NCBI GenBank assembly: GCA_934457515.1
Contig: CAKSHV010000096.1
Span: forward strand, 1-6,230
Length of the DNA stretch: 6,230 nucleotides
Direction: 5' to 3'
Source: an uncultured Clostridia bacterium
GTDB taxonomy: Bacteria; Bacillota; Clostridia; RGIG6154
Each line of letters opens with the position of its first letter. Position 1 is the stretch's first letter. Made by a program: the position numbers and the translations under genes. Of this stretch, positions 4,616 through 6,230 are shown piece after piece. The notes below the pieces were generated by a model. The model did not search any database and had not been told where the DNA came from. It saw only the letters and a list, made by a program, of their open reading frames with translations.

Positions 4616-6230
4616 TTATTTTTGGTCAAAATCCAAAAATACGCGTTCGATTTCATCAAGTTCGCTCGGCTTGTTTTTGGAAAGCCACGCTTCTTTATAG
4701 CGCGAAAGCCATTCCTTAACATCGGGTGCGTTCGGCGCAGTGCAGCCGATAAGCTTTGCAAAAAAGCGCGCTAAGATTTGCTGTGCCTCCACCGCGAGAA
4801 TCATTTCCTTTTTGTATGCGGGTTTTAATGCGCCGTCCGATTCGATTTCCGCTTTTAAGACGGCAGCGTCTGCCGCGGCGGTCCGAATTGTGTCCTCGTT
4901 GGGCAAATTCGGGTTTAAAGACGATTTGCCGTAAATGCCGTCGGAATATTTCTGAATAAAGCTGAGCCATCTGAGCTTTAAGCAAAGCTTTCCGATTCGG
5001 TTAACAAAATCCGAACCGTTTTCGCTTTGGTAAACCAGCGCATTCAGGCGCGAATCGAAATCACTCGGCATGGTTTTTGTTGCAGTCCAGCTCTGCTCGG
5101 CACCGAGCGCCAAGCCGTGCATGGCAAGGGCGATGCTGCACACGTTGCCGATGTCGCCCCAGTTGGTATTCAAAATGCCGGCGGCATTGTATTTTTTTGC
5201 ATAATATGCCATGTTTACAATATTGTCGTTTGCAATATCGGTCATTTCGCAAAAGCTTGACCAGGAGCTGGTTCCGGGACATGCAATCTGGGTGCGGTTC
5301 ATGGATGCGATTGTTTTAAATGTTTTTTCGTTCGGATTAGAGCTGTAGCACCAGTTTAAAAGCTGCACGTCTTTAGGAAGGCGGGACGCCGCCTCGGGGT
5401 GCTGCAGCAAAATATCCGCCCACATCATGGGCGTTTTGCCCTTCGAGCGCACATAGTCAATGATTTTGCACACAAAATCGATATAAATTTTTCCGCTTTC
5501 CTCGGGCGTCAAACCGCAGTGGTCAAGGTCAAAGGTTTCGTCGCAGCAGATGTTGAATTTGTCCGAGCGGAAAAGGGGCATGTATTGGTCAAGCAGACTT
5601 TTTATCATTTCAAAGCTGCCGTTTTCCCGCGGGTCGATGGTGTGGTGGCGTTGGCGCTCCCACCAGTAATGCGACTCGGGTTTATAGTCTTTTAAAATGC
5701 GGAGCGGGGCATATTTGGGTTGATTTAAAAGCTCATATAAATGTCCGAACGTTGCAAGGGAGGGGACAAGCTCGATGAAATTTTCATAGCAGTAATCGTC
5801 AAATTCCCTGGTTTCTTCGGCGGTCATGTAACCAAACTTTTCATTTACATCTTTATACTCTTCAAAGGGAAAGGTGTGCTCTACATAAAGCTGAATGGTG
5901 TTGATTTTAAAATAGGCGCACTTATCCGCAAGTTTTTTAAGTGTTTCTAATTTTGCTACCTTGCCGCGGGTTAAATCCTGATAAAATCCGCGGACCGCAA
6001 AATCCGGCTTATCCGAAATTTTGCATTTTGGAATTTCAGGCATGCAAAACAGCTGGCGCAGCGTTTGAATCGCGTAAAAAACGCCTTTGGCGCTGTGGGC
6101 GGAGATGATAATTTTGTCGCTTAATTCAAGCGTGTATGCCTCATCGTCCGTTTCTTCGTTTTTAAAAACAATTTCGGCGCCGCTTTCGGATTGCGGCAGG
6201 TTTAAAAGCGCCTTTTCAATGCGCTTGTCC
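4616..6230 (-). CDS. Glycoside hydrolase family 20 beta-N-acetylhexosaminidase-like protein, 5' end beyond window
   Basis: The frame is open from the right edge to the stop at 4616, giving 537 visible residues. It would remove terminal N-acetylhexosamine residues from glycans by GH20 substrate-assisted catalysis. The first 60 or so residues resemble the GH20 N-terminal alpha/beta domain (YTLELSDKIIISAHSAKGVF, then YAIQTLRQLF). A TIM barrel begins near FAVRGF and includes VPSLATFGH and the catalytic Asp-Glu pair in NICCDETFD (visible residues 230 and 231; codons at 5542-5537). Trp-containing blocks TSSWSSF and NTNWGDIGN follow, then a helical C-terminal domain from about residue 400. The usual HxGxDE motif reads NICCDE here, so the His is replaced. 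The ATG at 6043 is internal: homology runs upstream of it. The true start, any signal peptide and the location are off-window. Substrate preference is not determinable. Confidence 0.88.
   Translation of the reverse strand, partial: DKRIEKALLNLPQSESGAEIVFKNEETDDEAYTLELSDKIIISAHSAKGVFYAIQTLRQLFCMPEIPKCKISDKPDFAVRGFYQDLTRGKVAKLETLKKLADKCAYFKINTIQLYVEHTFPFEEYKDVNEKFGYMTAEETREFDDYCYENFIELVPSLATFGHLYELLNQPKYAPLRILKDYKPESHYWWERQRHHTIDPRENGSFEMIKSLLDQYMPLFRSDKFNICCDETFDLDHCGLTPEESGKIYIDFVCKIIDYVRSKGKTPMMWADILLQHPEAASRLPKDVQLLNWCYSSNPNEKTFKTIASMNRTQIACPGTSSWSSFCEMTDIANDNIVNMAYYAKKYNAAGILNTNWGDIGNVCSIALAMHGLALGAEQSWTATKTMPSDFDSRLNALVYQSENGSDFVNRIGKLCLKLRWLSFIQKYSDGIYGKSSLNPNLPNEDTIRTAAADAAVLKAEIESDGALKPAYKKEMILAVEAQQILARFFAKLIGCTAPNAPDVKEWLSRYKEAWLSKNKPSELDEIERVFLDFDQK

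Noticed and set aside
4944..5319. Several plus- and minus-strand frames opposite or overlapping the GH20 gene
   Set aside because: They lack ribosome binding sites and recognisable domains, and they lie inside a well-supported family gene.
6041..6043. ATG at 6043 as start of the GH20 gene
   Set aside because: The frame is open through the window edge and the translated upstream part matches the GH20 N-terminal domain.

Overview
The window looks like chromosomal DNA of an endospore-forming member of the Clostridia (Firmicutes). The evidence is a three-gene cotJA-cotJB-cotJC spore-coat operon, strong GGAGG-type ribosome binding sites, extended -10 promoters, a GHKL/LytTR two-component pair, and moderate-to-low GC with A/T-rich intergenic DNA. 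The GH20 glycosidase would suit a host-associated or glycan-degrading lifestyle, but that is inference. Genus and species cannot be read from the window.

Layout. At the left edge lies a minus-strand tRNA-Asn(GTT), missing its last 3' bases, with a textbook promoter. The only plus-strand protein genes follow: cotJA, cotJB and cotJC, preceded by a mother-cell-like -10 element and a perfect inverted repeat, and closed by a strong intrinsic terminator. All other genes are on the minus strand. Read in their own direction (right to left) they are: the 3' part of a GH20 beta-N-acetylhexosaminidase-like gene (open at the right edge); a response regulator and sensor kinase overlapping by ATGA, with a promoter, a candidate operator and a terminator; an 84-residue protein of unknown function with its own candidate extended -10 promoter; and two overlapping four-helix EamA/SMR-like membrane proteins that converge on the cotJ operon.

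How the genes work together. The cotJ products belong to the spore coat; CotJC keeps the full dimanganese catalase ligand set. The kinase/regulator pair is a self-contained signalling operon with no visible peptide-signal gene. The two small membrane proteins probably form an obligate heterodimeric transporter. No shared pathway links these units, so the region reads as ordinary chromosome made of independent operons. I see no CRISPR array, insertion sequence, phage gene or clearly new defence-type system. The least explained items are the 84-residue protein, the paired half-transporter, and the inverted repeats at the cotJ and two-component promoters.
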